From Globomyces pollinis-pini (Eukaryota; Chytridiomycota; Chytridiomycetes; Rhizophydiales; Globomycetaceae), in assembly GCA_025399215.1 (NCBI GenBank), contig MU621103.1:62001-126000 (forward strand): a stretch of DNA of 64,000 bases. Reading direction: 5' to 3'. The notes beneath the pieces were generated by a model. The model searched no databases and was not told the DNA's origin. It worked only from the letters and a program-made list of their open reading frames with translations. The translations under genes and the position numbers were made by a program. The first letter of the stretch is position 1, and every line of letters starts with the position of its first letter. This document shows positions 45,033-56,428 of the stretch, piece after piece.

Positions 45033-47087
45033 TTAATTCGACATTATTCCCAAATCTTTCATCGAAGTACTACCAGTAATTTGAAGGTTATTTTCATTGG
45101 CCAAGTGTAATACACAAATGAAGCAAAATGCAACTGAAATATCCTTCCTCTGTTTTTCAGGATAACAATCATCCAGCTCAGTAACAATCTCAGTGAACTT
45201 GATTGGCTCTGATTCGCTTTGCAATTTCTACATCGTTAGGTTTTGTGCTTTTTACATTATTCAATGGGGTTGACAGTTTATCCCAGATGTTTTCTTTTAA
45301 TTTTTGAACATCTACGCGTTTGGCCGTTCGAGAAAATACCAAAGGTTTTGCTTTGACACGGATTGGTTCTCGAACTAATTGTTGTCCATAGTCTAATTCT
45401 GAAGGTGCTTCAGTAGCTGTTTCTAAATCTGGTAACTGATCTTCCAATTCAACTGGTAAAACTTCATTTGGTTCCACATCATTATCATCATCATCATCGT
45501 CTTCAAAACCACCTAGCATATATCCTTCAGGGATTTCTGCAAATTATAAATTAATATTGGTTACCTTCTGGAATATCAACGGCAGCCTCAGATATGTAAG
45601 TTTCAGAAGACGATTGTTGAAGCGCATTTGGATTTGGTACTTGACGCACAACTTTGGTAAATTGTTTTACTTTCATTGTAGGTTTCAAGAATAGCGACAT
45701 AAATCGCTCAGAATCATACTTCAAATCTTCTGGCAGTAGATACATATCTTCACCACCCTTTTGCAGTTGTGATGATTTTGGCAATAAAGTGGTCGTTTTA
45801 GACTTTGCAAATAACATAGCAGGGTCAATTGGTTCACAATCCGTAAAATTAAGCATCACCTTTGGTTTCCGTTTGACAGGTGCTTTAGGTTGCTTCTCAA
45901 CAGTTGCTATAGGTTATATTCATGTTTATCGCGTACTGTGTCTCGCTCTAGATTTCCAATATTCTGGTCCAGCCCAGTTTCTGGTTTTCATTTTGCCAAA
46001 ATAAGTAAAGATATTATCATCTGTTTTAGCTTCAGTGTTTTCAATCATAAGCATAATGCTATTGTTACGTTCATCAACATGAGAGTCATCCCATCCATTA
46101 TCATCCATTGGTGCCATATCATGTACACTTTCGTCATCAAAGTCTGGCGCAGGTAGATTTGGAACGTCTAGGTCCGAAATTTCCTCAAACTGGTCTGCAT
46201 AAAAATCTTCACGGTTTGGCTGGTAAGAATACTCTTCATTTTCGGCGCTGTTAAACTTGAAAGTTGAAAAGGTTGGACAGACTTCCTGATCCCAAATATG
46301 TGACATGGATGATCCAAACTTCTCTTTCAAAATTAGTTGGACATATTTGATTACCTTTTAATCCAAACATATCAATATCTGTAGTTTTATCCACAGTTGT
46401 TGGTGAAGACGAATGAGCTGAATCTCCAGCATCGAAAATGATTTTGCCATCAATTGATATATCCAAATGACTCAAAAGCAATCCTTTTGCTCCACCTTCG
46501 TCGAAATCTGCCGCAGTTTTTTGGAATAAAGGATCAGCAACCAAATCAACTTCAAATGTATCGGTCGTTAAATTTTCATTTTCTTCCAATGTTTTAGCTA
46601 ATTGCTGATTGTTAGAAAGTTTGGTATATAATAACCTTTCTTCTTTTCGTTTGCTTTGAGGAATCTCCTGGATTAGTTTCATCTTCCACATCCTTGTCCA
46701 CCAAGCCTAGTAACAGATTCTTTGTCTCGGAATCAACAGAGTCAATACGGCTAGTATATACTTTTACGCAGCCATCCAATGTATATGAAGCCTTTTGAAA
46801 GTTGATTGAATCTCCTTCACGTAATAAGGTCATATCAGCAAAGTAATCGATAAGAGCTAAATTCCAAGTATTTTGTCCATTAATTTTCTAAATGTCAACT
46901 AAATATACATATATAAGAATACGTTATCAGCAGCGATTTGTAGCCATTCTTCAAAAGATCGCTTTCTATCATCTGATCGTGGAGAATTCAAATTGCTGGC
47001 AGGAGACAGAAACCCTCCAAATGAAAGTCTTTTATTTGGAGTTTGGTTTCTTGAATGTGCAAGTTGTTTTCGTAGTGGAGTTGCCAT
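45033..47087 (-). CDS. Condensin subunit 2 (Barren/kleisin, CND2/NCAPH)
   Basis: This is the kleisin of condensin I, bridging the SMC2-SMC4 heads for mitotic chromosome compaction. The N-terminus has 'RLSFGGFLSPAS' and 'SFEEWLQIAADN'. After a 35-nt intron comes the family core 'KINGQNTWNLALIDYFADM' and 'INFQKASYTLDGCVKVYTSR'. A central acidic region contains 'FDEGGAKGLLLSHLDI' and 'WAGPEYWK'. The C-terminal winged-helix part ('FTEIVTEL...ISVAFCFICVLHLANENN') closes the protein. Five or so short introns are needed (for example about 46894-46859, 46640, 46330, 45905, 45545). Roughly 630 residues; slightly short for the family. Confidence 0.92.
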
Positions 47088-47310
47088 GAAGTAAAAATTG
47101 AACGTCCGAAAATTTAAAATCAGAACACAAGACCTTATCACGAACAAGAATGGTTGCAATCAATACGAGAACCATTCGCTGTACAATTTGGTGGGTAATC
47201 GTTAGGATCTCTGAGGATTTTCAATTTTATTTGATATCAACAAAGGCACAAATAATAACATCAATAGATTAAATTTCTTACTCTGATTGCGTCTATTTTA
47301 GCTTATCATT

Positions 47311-48131
47311 ATGGTTGCTCATCCAATCCCGAAGCCATACACAGAAACATGTACTCCGCGTCCTCAACGTCGTCATTACTTTGATGACTTTGCTCGGTAT
47401 GGTGTTAAGTTTTTATGGTTTAGAGATTTAGAATTAAAGATGATTAAACCGGATTTGATCCCCAAAACTTCCAATTCTACATATACTACAGATTATGTTC
47501 CAATTGATAGACAGAATGTAATTGTCAATAAACCACCACGTAGAACAAGACGTATGTATGATCCTCATGTTGCACCATTGAATGATTTGGAAGTATTGAT
47601 TAATTGAATTGATATATAGGGCTTGAGTAAACGAGCTCATCAGTTTAATCGCGAAAATCCAAATCCAAAAATGAAAGATGCTGACGAAATGTTATATTTA
47701 TCAACATATCAAGTTGGATTCAACAACCAAAAAAATTCGAGTATATTTATGTATTGCTGATATCGTTAGTTAAAGTTGCAAAGTATCATTATTTTGATAA
47801 ATATCCAAGTATTGGAGCAAAACCTGTTCATGATGCAACTCCTTGTTCACTTTACCAAGCTTCCTATGAAAAGCATCCCAAGTTTAATCCAAAAAATTTG
47901 GATAACCCAGGCAAGGATCATGGAATGACAAAATTGCTGTATCAAGTTAAAACGGATTTGACTGCTCGTGATTTATTTCATGGACCCGGAATACTTAAAA
48001 ATGGCACATCGTACAAATTCGATTTTCCAAATAATTCAAAGTATATTTCTTCCCTTCCAAAGGATGTACCAAAATCAGTAGCGATAAAAGTGGATCGGGC
48101 AATTAAATTTCGAAAATGGGCACAGCAATGA
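47311..48131 (+). CDS. Unknown protein, possible axonemal component
   Basis: About 250 residues after removing introns at 47581-47620 (27 nt within that range) and about 47742-47770. It is basic and rich in Tyr/Pro, with 'RHYFDDFARYGVKFLWFRDL', 'RRTRRMYDPHVAPLNDLE', 'YHYFDKYPSIGAKPVHDATP' and 'TDLTARDLFHGPGILKNG'. No signal, TM or coiled coil. Short Pro/Tyr/Lys-rich proteins of this style are common among microtubule inner proteins of cilia, and TTLL1 and SPATA4-like genes are adjacent. I cannot name the family. ATG 47311 is good, with an upstream stop. Confidence 0.6.
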
Positions 48132-48215
48132 ATACTAAATGGATGTACAATGTATTTAAATAAAATGAAATCAATTCATGCTGTTCAATTTATTCACTTA
48201 TAGATGATAACATTC

Positions 48216-49587
<1,372 letters not shown>

Positions 49588-49791
49588 ATTTGGTTAAACT
49601 TTGTGGAAATTGATTGACGTGTTTTTACTTCATAAACATGATAGTAATAGTAACACATTAGAAATATTAATAAATGGAATAACTCAGTCGTAGTTTTTTG
49701 TTATAGAATAACTACAGTATCATTGTATGACGTCAGCAACATTCTTACCAAAACAAATCGCTCACATAGACACACTACATCATTACCGTCT
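49588..49791. promoter_or_regulatory. Divergent promoter between two ciliary genes
   Basis: Only 204 bp separate the TTLL1 start (49587, minus) from the SPATA4-like start (49792, plus). A perfect CRE/ATF palindrome TGACGTCA lies at 49728-49735, bound by bZIP factors in other fungi and animals. Its role in co-expression of the two flagellar genes is inference. Confidence 0.5.
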
Positions 49792-50504
49792 ATGGGAGGA
49801 CTATCAAGAGAAGTAATTAAATGGTTGCAGAGTTTAGACTTGGGAATTTCAATAAAGAATGTCAAATGGGATTTCGCCAATGGTAAATCACGAAATAGCT
49901 TAAAATCCACTCTAGGCTATATCGTTGCTTTGATATTTTCCAAATACTACCCCGACGAGATTACACCATGGCTTTTATACACTGGAAATTCTTACAGTCA
50001 AAAATCAAATAATTGGGGAGTAATAGAAAAATGTATTTTACATTATGAATTAACCAACAGTTTTCATGAAACGAAATATCAATATTCCACGAGACGCAAT
50101 TGATGCTGTTATGAATTGCCAGAATGAGTAAGATATGACTGGAGATGTTTATTTTAGTGCTGCCATTCAATTTGTTGAAAATATCTACACATTATTGACA
50201 GGACGTTATATAAAACATCTTCCATCAACATTAGATGAAACTGAGATTATTCCTCACTTTGCTTTACCCACAACCGCGAATGCCATTAAGTACATGGCAA
50301 AATCTCCTGAAAAGGTAATTGAATATTTCTCAACTTGTAAAGGCTAGAATCGTGTTGGAAGCTCATACTGAATTCCTAAAACAATTGCGAATTCAAAGGA
50401 AAGATGAAATCAAGAAAATCATGATTCAACAAAAACGTACGTTAGAACCTCTAAAGGAAGTTGTAGTCAGTCAAAAAACACATATAAAAGTCAAACAAAT
50501 TTGA
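49792..50504 (+). CDS. SPATA4-like CH-domain flagellar protein
   Basis: The start 'MGGLSREVIKWLQSLDLGIS', then 'KNVKWDFANGYIVALIFSKY' after splicing, 'NSYSQKSNNWGVIEKF', 'IPRDAIDAVMNC' and 'AIQFVENIYTLLTGR' match the N-terminal CH-like (DUF1042) domain of SPATA4 and related axonemal proteins such as SPEF1/CLAMP. A basic, helical C-terminus of about 50 residues follows. Four introns (30-36 nt) are required; without them the frame breaks five times. ATG 49792 is the first in-frame ATG. Such proteins bind axonemal microtubules. Length is about 195 residues, shorter than human SPATA4. Confidence 0.82.
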
Positions 50505-50534
50505 AAGAAATAAATCTCAATCCTGCTCATTATA

Positions 50535-51518
50535 TTACACATTTTTTGACAAACATTTCCATCGACTACAAACACGAATCAATTCGTTAGAATTGAAAGG
50601 ATGATGATTTCGAACATGGCCAATAGAATGGCGCTCGATTAATGCCTTCAACAGAAACTGATCATTCGTCTGAAACCTGAAGGTTAGAGTGGAAAAGATA
50701 TGATATATGATATCGTCAAGAACAATGTTTTTGAGCAGTATTAAATATCTGCAAAGGGTAATCAGTTGAGACGCAGATCCATTGAAACTTCTAATCTCCT
50801 TTTGACTATGACAAAATTGACGTGTAGAATTTTTCGAGTTGAGTTGAAGGACCAGATTGGGGTTTATCTGTAAGGTTGATTGAAACATTTGTTCATAAAA
50901 GTCCAATTCATCATCATCTGCAAAATAGTCAACAGCATGTAACTTTAATTCCAACAACGTTGAATTATACTGCATTCCATCAAGTATTTCCATTAAATGG
51001 GTTGCATTGAATTTTCCCCATCCAATCAACTCAACAACACGTATAGCACGATTATTGTGTAGGCATTCATGGTATTGTGTTGCCAGCTTATCTGTCATAT
51101 CATATTGAAAATGTACTTTTAATGTTTCCAATGACTGATGGTTTTTTAAGAAATTATACTGACAGAGATATTGATTTGACTTTGGATATTTGATGAAAAG
51201 ATATGTAAGATTTTGTAAATGGGGTATTTTGTTAAATATTTGATATTCCATATCTTCTGATAGTGAATGATTGGTAATGATCGTGTTTATACATGGGTTA
51301 TGATTGAACTTTTCCACAATTGTGACTAGATCTGATTGAGTAAAATGTCGAACCAAATAGTCAAAATCGGCGATGTTACTAGGATTGTGTTTACCATCTA
51401 TTGAAGGATTTATGTTCAGACGTTGTAGAATTTCTACAAGTTGAATTTCATCCAAGGATTTTTTGTGATCATCATTGAAGGATAAATATTTGATAGGCAT
51501 ACGGATATTTTTCTCCAT
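50535..51518 (-). CDS. RNI/LRR-like family protein, copy B (N-terminus uncertain)
   Basis: It is closely related to the gene at 51793-52797: both contain 'FLKNHQSLETLKVHFQYDMT'-type text (in the other copy 'FLKHHQSIESLKIHFQYDMT') and the C-terminal 'SIGHVRNHHPFNSNELIRVC' end. Pattern suggests an RNI-like repeat fold; there is no signal, TM or catalytic motif. The first clear ATG is 51518. Upstream (51600-51700) a stretch resembles the N-terminus of copy C ('VLSEKVLQHF' against 'ALSEQVLSRQ') but is out of frame with the ATG at about 51715, so the true start is unresolved. Confidence 0.62.
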   Translation of the reverse strand: MEKNIRMPIKYLSFNDDHKKSLDEIQLVEILQRLNINPSIDGKHNPSNIADFDYLVRHFTQSDLVTIVEKFNHNPCINTIITNHSLSEDMEYQIFNKIPHLQNLTYLFIKYPKSNQYLCQYNFLKNHQSLETLKVHFQYDMTDKLATQYHECLHNNRAIRVVELIGWGKFNATHLMEILDGMQYNSTLLELKLHAVDYFADDDELDFYEQMFQSTLQINPNLVLQLNSKNSTRQFCHSQKEIRSFNGSASQLITLCRYLILLKNIVLDDIIYHIFSTLTFRFQTNDQFLLKALIERHSIGHVRNHHPFNSNELIRVCSRWKCLSKNV

Positions 51519-51792
51519 TTGGATTCGTTTCAAATTTATAACCTGGAAGGCGGTGTAATGGTTGGGGACTCAAAAGGAATAAATAAGGCGCGGGTGCAAA
51601 CAGCGCAATAATTACATTCAACGACCAATAAACACTTACTAAAGGAAATGTTGAAGGACCTTTTCACTAAGTACTGAGTTTGGATTTTAAAGAGTCGAGT
51701 AGTTGTAATTGAATTCATCCACAAACACGAAACATGTCAAAAGTCAACCATTTATTAATATTGACAAATATACAATTTTTAAACCACGAAGA

Positions 51793-52797
51793 TCATTTTT
51801 GTGCTTTCCAATGATGACATTCTCGAATGAGTTCGTTTGAATTAAATTTAAATGAGTTATGAATATTGCCAATTGATTTACGATCAATCAGTGTTTCAAC
51901 AAGTAATCGTTGATCTAAAACAAAGCTGCTGGTTAAAAGAGAGAGCATATGATCAACCACATCATCAATGAGAACTGACTTTAGTAAAATTAAAGCACTT
52001 CTACAGCGCATTAAATTGACCGCCGCTTGATTGACATTAGTGACTTCAGTATGCGTAAAGATTCTAGAACTATTTTTTGTATTCATATGGAGTACTAGGT
52101 TTGGATTGATGTCAAGAGTTGTATGAAATGCATTTCCGTATGCCAGTAATTCTTTGTCAGCAACATAACAATTGATTGAATTTAACCTCAGCTCCATTAG
52201 AGTAGAATTTTGCGCAAGACTACCAAGCATACCTACCAAATGCTTGTCGTTGAATTGGTTCCAGCCAATGAATTCTACGGTGCGCAAAAACCGGTTGTAC
52301 TTCAGCATATCTTGTAATTGAAGGGATAATTCATCTGTCATATCATATTGAAAATGAATTTTCAGGGATTCAATAGATTGGTGATGCTTGAGAAAGTTAT
52401 ATTCGCGTAAGAATTGATTGGACTTGCCATACTTGATGAATAAAGACTTTAAATGGCGTAATCTAGGTACGATTTTGAATATTTGGGTTTCAATCTCTTC
52501 GGATAGAGCATGGTAGGTTACAAGTTCTTTAAGACATGCACTACTATCAAATGCTTCCACCATGAATTGCAGATCAGACATCGAGAATCTTCTGTACATG
52601 TCTCCAAAGTCAACTACTTCACAAGATTTGATAGCTTCTACAGCTATGGATTTTACATTATCAATTTTTAATTGTAGAGACACCACATCATCGGTGAGAT
52701 TATTCAAGTTTGAACCAACCAACTGACGGGACAACACTTGTTCAGATAGAGCCAGTCTATACCATTCTTGAATAGGAGCTAGTTCAGTGATTGACAT
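51793..52797 (-). CDS. RNI/LRR-like family protein, copy C
   Basis: A single-exon protein of 334 residues starting 'MSITELAPIQEWYRLALSEQ'. Its middle has leucine-rich repeats ('LRHLKSLFIKYGKSNQFL', 'LRTVEFIGWNQF', 'LMELRLNSINCY') and the C-terminus has the family end ('LILLKSVLIDDVVDHMLSLL', 'SIGNIHNSFKFNSNELIREC'). It forms a same-strand tandem with copy B, and a more distant member lies at 40669-41961. Function unknown. The shared C-terminal motif with a conserved 'NELIR.C..W' is the best family marker. Confidence 0.68.
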   Translation of the reverse strand: MSITELAPIQEWYRLALSEQVLSRQLVGSNLNNLTDDVVSLQLKIDNVKSIAVEAIKSCEVVDFGDMYRRFSMSDLQFMVEAFDSSACLKELVTYHALSEEIETQIFKIVPRLRHLKSLFIKYGKSNQFLREYNFLKHHQSIESLKIHFQYDMTDELSLQLQDMLKYNRFLRTVEFIGWNQFNDKHLVGMLGSLAQNSTLMELRLNSINCYVADKELLAYGNAFHTTLDINPNLVLHMNTKNSSRIFTHTEVTNVNQAAVNLMRCRSALILLKSVLIDDVVDHMLSLLTSSFVLDQRLLVETLIDRKSIGNIHNSFKFNSNELIRECHHWKAQK

Positions 52798-53427
52798 GAA
52801 GAATTAAAAAAGATGGACGCCTTAAAAGAGACGTAGCCCTGACCTGGCCCCATGTGAGATGTGATTGTGACCACCCTCCAAAACAAATCTAGATGGAAAT
52901 GGGGGGTCTCATCCATTAAATGGACCTTTAACGTGAATCAAAAAGTCACTTTAAGGGACCACGGAAGCAATAAAGTAATACTATTAGTGATTGATTAGTT
53001 GAATTGTGTGACTGAGTGAACCAGATGGAGTCCCAGCTTTAGTCTGTTATCCATCACATGTATCTATAACCATAGACATTCTGTTTGTTTCTATCTTCAT
53101 GTTGTCAAGTAGGCTTCAAAGTCACTTATGGAGGATCGGTTGTAACACTTCTCTATCGTTCAAAAATGATGAACTTATGGAGGATCGTTGTAACACTCCT
53201 TGATTGCTTTTTTAATATTCCCATCTTACTAGTGAAAAATGATGAGTGATCATTACACTGCGATGTCAGATTGATTATTAACTAGGAATATTAACTGGAA
53301 TCCAAATCAATTGGATAGTTAAATAATAAGATTACTTGAATACCACTATTCCTTGACTTTCACTCATTATCTAATGCGAACGAACGATCACTTAAATTCA
53401 CTTAGCTAAAACCCAATTTTGTCATGG
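52798..53427. other. Intergenic with a short direct repeat
   Basis: No gene is seen. Two 25-26 bp copies of 'acttatggaggatcg(g)ttg' plus 'taacact' lie at 53124-53149 and 53173-53197, differing by a 1-base indel. They precede the FABP-like pair and might be promoter elements or a small local duplication. Confidence 0.5.
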
Positions 53428-53469
53428 ATGAAAACCATTTTGTATCGACCAAATACACCTACCACGCAA

Positions 53470-53904
53470 ATGGAAAACTACGCTGGAAAATTTAAGGAAA
53501 ATTCAGAGCTAAGTGACTCTAAAGATATCCTTCTAGAGCTACAGGACGTACCATGGTTGATTAAAAAGGCAATATCAATGTTTTCAGCAACAATGACTAT
53601 CACTCAAACTGAAAAGCAAATCGTGATAAATGTAACTTTGGCAGCAGGAATACACAAAGAGGAGATTTATGAAATTGACGGATTAGAAAAACCAAACACT
53701 CCTCCATGGGGTCCAGCATTAACCAGACGTACGTTTTGGGGAGATGATGGTCATCTATGTGTGGAGACTAAATCACCTAAGGGATATAGTATTCTTGCTG
53801 TATGGGGTTTAGATGGCAAAGGAGGTCAAACCAGAGTTCTCAACATCACAATGAAAGATGGAAGTAAAAAAATCGTCAAGCTCTTCTTAGACCCACTGCA
53901 ATAA
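53470..53904 (+). CDS. FABP/lipocalin-like protein, copy 1
   Basis: A small protein of 144 residues with the layout of cytosolic fatty-acid-binding proteins. It begins 'MENYAGKFKENSELSDSKDI' (FABP G-x-W/F near the start), then a helical segment 'VPWLIKKAI', then alternating beta strands ('TMTITQTEKQIVINVTLA', 'YEIDGLEKP', 'HLCVETKSP', 'VLNITMKDGSK'). No signal peptide. ATG 53470 aligns with the start of copy 2; an in-frame ATG at 53428 would add 14 residues. Binding of a hydrophobic ligand is inferred from fold resemblance only. Confidence 0.6.
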   Translation: MENYAGKFKENSELSDSKDILLELQDVPWLIKKAISMFSATMTITQTEKQIVINVTLAAGIHKEEIYEIDGLEKPNTPPWGPALTRRTFWGDDGHLCVETKSPKGYSILAVWGLDGKGGQTRVLNITMKDGSKKIVKLFLDPLQ

Positions 53905-54084
53905 ATTTGAATTGGTATGATTAAAATGTTTATAAATAGTCTTTGTAAGTTTGATTTTCAGTGAGTCACTTTGTACAAATCGCGATTAATATAGACAGTG
54001 TTTGTAGACAAACAATCTTCATTATCAAAAAAATGCTTATCTCAAAACGGAAATACTTGTATATCCTATCAAATGGTTATTAAG

Positions 54085-54510
54085 ATGGAAGATTACACTG
54101 GAAAATGGCAAGAGAATCGCTATCTGAGTGACAGCATGGAACCTATACTGGATCTTCAAGAAATACCGTGGTTAATTAAGCAGGCAATCAATGCATTTGC
54201 ACCAGTCTATACTATTACACAGAATGATCAACGTGTGATTGTTTCCTTGACATTGGGAGTCACGAAGAATGAGATTTATGAATTTGATGATATAGAACGT
54301 ATTTCACAACCACCCTTTGGCCCTCCATTGTCAGTGAAATGTTGGGTAAACGAAGGGCATTTAGTTGTAGAACAAAAATCGGAAGTCCATGGTTTTCAAT
54401 TTCGTGCCAAATGGAGTGTATCAGATGGCAAACAATTAAGACATATTATTTTGACGATGAAAGATGGAACTCAAACGGAAATCAATTTGGTTCTTGATCG
54501 AATTGAATAG
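54085..54510 (+). CDS. FABP/lipocalin-like protein, copy 2
   Basis: A tandem paralogue of the previous gene with 141 residues: 'MEDYTGKWQENRYLSDSMEP', 'IPWLIKQAINAF', 'TITQNDQRVIVSLTL', 'HLVVEQKSE', 'IILTMKDGTQTEINLVLD'. The Trp in 'GKW' is closer to the animal FABP consensus than copy 1. The open frame extends upstream to 53998 but lacks conservation with copy 1. Both copies are intronless and on the same strand, about 180 bp apart. Confidence 0.6.
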   Translation: MEDYTGKWQENRYLSDSMEPILDLQEIPWLIKQAINAFAPVYTITQNDQRVIVSLTLGVTKNEIYEFDDIERISQPPFGPPLSVKCWVNEGHLVVEQKSEVHGFQFRAKWSVSDGKQLRHIILTMKDGTQTEINLVLDRIE

Positions 54511-54665
54511 TGTCCAAATAAATGGTTTAACATTAATCAAAGAGTTTAAACAATGTCATTATAGTTTGATTCTTCATCATTTAATACTCAATACCTAAGT
54601 ATTTCATTCTAATTTATTCTTTCCATCACAACATTTTTCTTCAAATCCGAAAATTAGTCTTAAAG

Positions 54666-55459
54666 ATGGAAGTTGAGTTAAAGTTCAGAATCCCAAATGA
54701 AGCGACGTATATCAAACTGCTCGATCTATTCAATAATTCAAATGATGCACAATTCATTAGCACTGACCAACAACAAAATTATTTTTTCGATAATACTTTA
54801 CATGAATTGTAATAACTATTGGTCTTAACCTATAAGAGAAAATCAAAGAACTACTTTTAGATTACGTAGAGTGTTTTCTACTTCAGAATCAAATGAAATT
54901 ATCAAAAAGTTAGTCATGACCATGAAAGGAAAACATAAGAAGGGGAAATTGGAAAATGGAATTGCAAGAGTTGGAGAGGTACAACCATTACTATTTAATT
55001 CTTTCAATTAGTTGGAGCAAGTTATTGAGAATGCAGATTTTGATTTAATGATTGTAAGTTTTAATGTTGTTTTTATATCCAAAGACCAATCCAACATCTA
55101 TCCCATCCTTTCAATCAAAATATCATGTTATCCCCGAATTATTAGATGAATTATCTAATCAGGACATCAGCCTAACTCATAAATTTGAAAACAAAAGAAC
55201 AATATTCAAATGTACATTAATTGTTTAATACGATAGGGAAAGAGCTGAAGATCGAAATTGATGAAACTCAGTATACTTTTGGAACAGCTTATGAAGTGGA
55301 AGTGGAACATCATAATCCAGAAAAAACAAAGATTTTATTGTAAATAGGTCACGATTTGATTCATGTTATAGGGAAACTTTTCTGCGAGAGAATGATATCC
55401 CTTTCTCCTACTCTACTCGATCTAAATTTGGAAATATGAAGGCTGGGTCTGTGTTATAG
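54666..55459 (+). CDS. CYTH-domain triphosphatase (thiamine-triphosphatase-like)
   Basis: It starts 'MEVELKFRIP', the ExExK signature of triphosphate tunnel metalloenzymes, which hydrolyse tripolyphosphate or thiamine triphosphate using Mg. Further blocks are 'TTFRLRRVF', 'TMKGKHKKGKLENGIARVGE', 'KIEIDETQYTFGTAYEVEVE' and 'LLETFLRENDIPFSYSTRSK'. Five introns (28-33 nt) must be removed, at about 54809-54836, 54979-55011, 55051-55081, 55212-55236 and 55343-55374. About 215 residues. The late 'YEVEVE' plus 'YSTRSKFGNM' pattern resembles plant TTM3/ThTPase-like proteins. Confidence 0.82.
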
Positions 55460-55774
55460 TTGAACTACAATCACATTGATACTTTCTAAATAAATTAGCA
55501 TTAACCCTAAATATAGACATTTGTGTTGCACATTATTGCATCATTGACTGTGTGCATCTATTGAATAAGTTGTGTTTGTACTGGTTATTTTGATTGGACT
55601 TGTAATATAGATTTAATTCAAGGGGTTTAAACATGCAGTTTGCTTGAATTGTCATTCCATCGGTTAAATTAGACCAATTTGATTGGTTGTTCACCCATGT
55701 ACTATGGGTCTGACCAAAATATCTACTCGGGTTCTCGACTTAAATAAATGCGTTAGATAACTTATAGACTTAAA
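55460..55774. other. Intergenic, nothing recognised
   Basis: This 315-bp AT-rich spacer precedes the secreted Cys-repeat gene. I see no exon or repeat of note. Confidence 0.4.
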
Positions 55775-56092
55775 ATGAACTTCCGCACTTTAATCTTTGC
55801 CATTTCAGCATTAGCTGCTCCAACTGAAGTTGAAAATAGCACTCCAGGTTTACCGCAACAACAACAAACATGTATCCAAAATGGTGGTGTATGGATTGAA
55901 TGGGAACATAGATGCCGCTATCCAAACATTCCAAACTATGAAAAAGAGAAACGTGAATGTATTAGACGTGGTGGTATTTGGAACGACTGGGAAAAGAAAT
56001 GTGATTACCGTGATCCAAACAGAGATAGAGATAACTGTATCAGAAATGGTGGTGTTTGGAACGCCCAAACCAGAGAATGTCGTTTCAATTAA
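55775..56092 (+). CDS. Small secreted Cys-repeat protein
   Basis: A 105-residue protein with an N-terminal signal peptide ('MNFRTLIFAISALAAPTEVE'). The mature part contains three tandem repeats of the form C-I-x2-G-G-[VI]-W-x5/6-C-x-[YF]: 'CIQNGGVWIEWEHRCRY', 'CIRRGGIWNDWEKKCDY' and 'CIRNGGVWNAQTRECRF'. The six Cys probably form three intra-repeat disulfides. The repeats are separated by charged Arg/Asp/Lys linkers. I do not recognise the fold. Such proteins in zoosporic fungi may be wall-associated or effector-like, but this is inference. Single exon. Confidence 0.75.
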   Translation: MNFRTLIFAISALAAPTEVENSTPGLPQQQQTCIQNGGVWIEWEHRCRYPNIPNYEKEKRECIRRGGIWNDWEKKCDYRDPNRDRDNCIRNGGVWNAQTRECRFN

Positions 56093-56428
56093 TTGATAAT
56101 AAATAAACATTTCATCTTGAAATCTGTTGAGTTTAAATTGGAATATCGCGACGATCCTGCAAAGTAAACGGAATTTTAGTTCTTTTTAAAGGGCAAGTGA
56201 AATATATAACAGTTTGGACAGCAAGGTTTGTTTTCCTTATAATTTTATAATTAAAATTGATTGCTTCGCTTTTTTCTGTTTCTCCTCACTCACCAAACTG
56301 CCAGATCTGGACAACAGTCAAATGGCAGGCATTACAATATTAATCAACTTAGAACTTCTATAAGTTTATTTAAAGAAAGAGATATAATCAAATACAGCTT
56401 GGATTTTAAAAGAATTTCTTTTTGCGTC
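56093..56428. other. Convergent intergenic region, nothing recognised
   Basis: An open frame (56261-56527) here has no coding character and overlaps the end of the MFSD5-like gene on the other strand. No other signal is seen. Confidence 0.4.
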
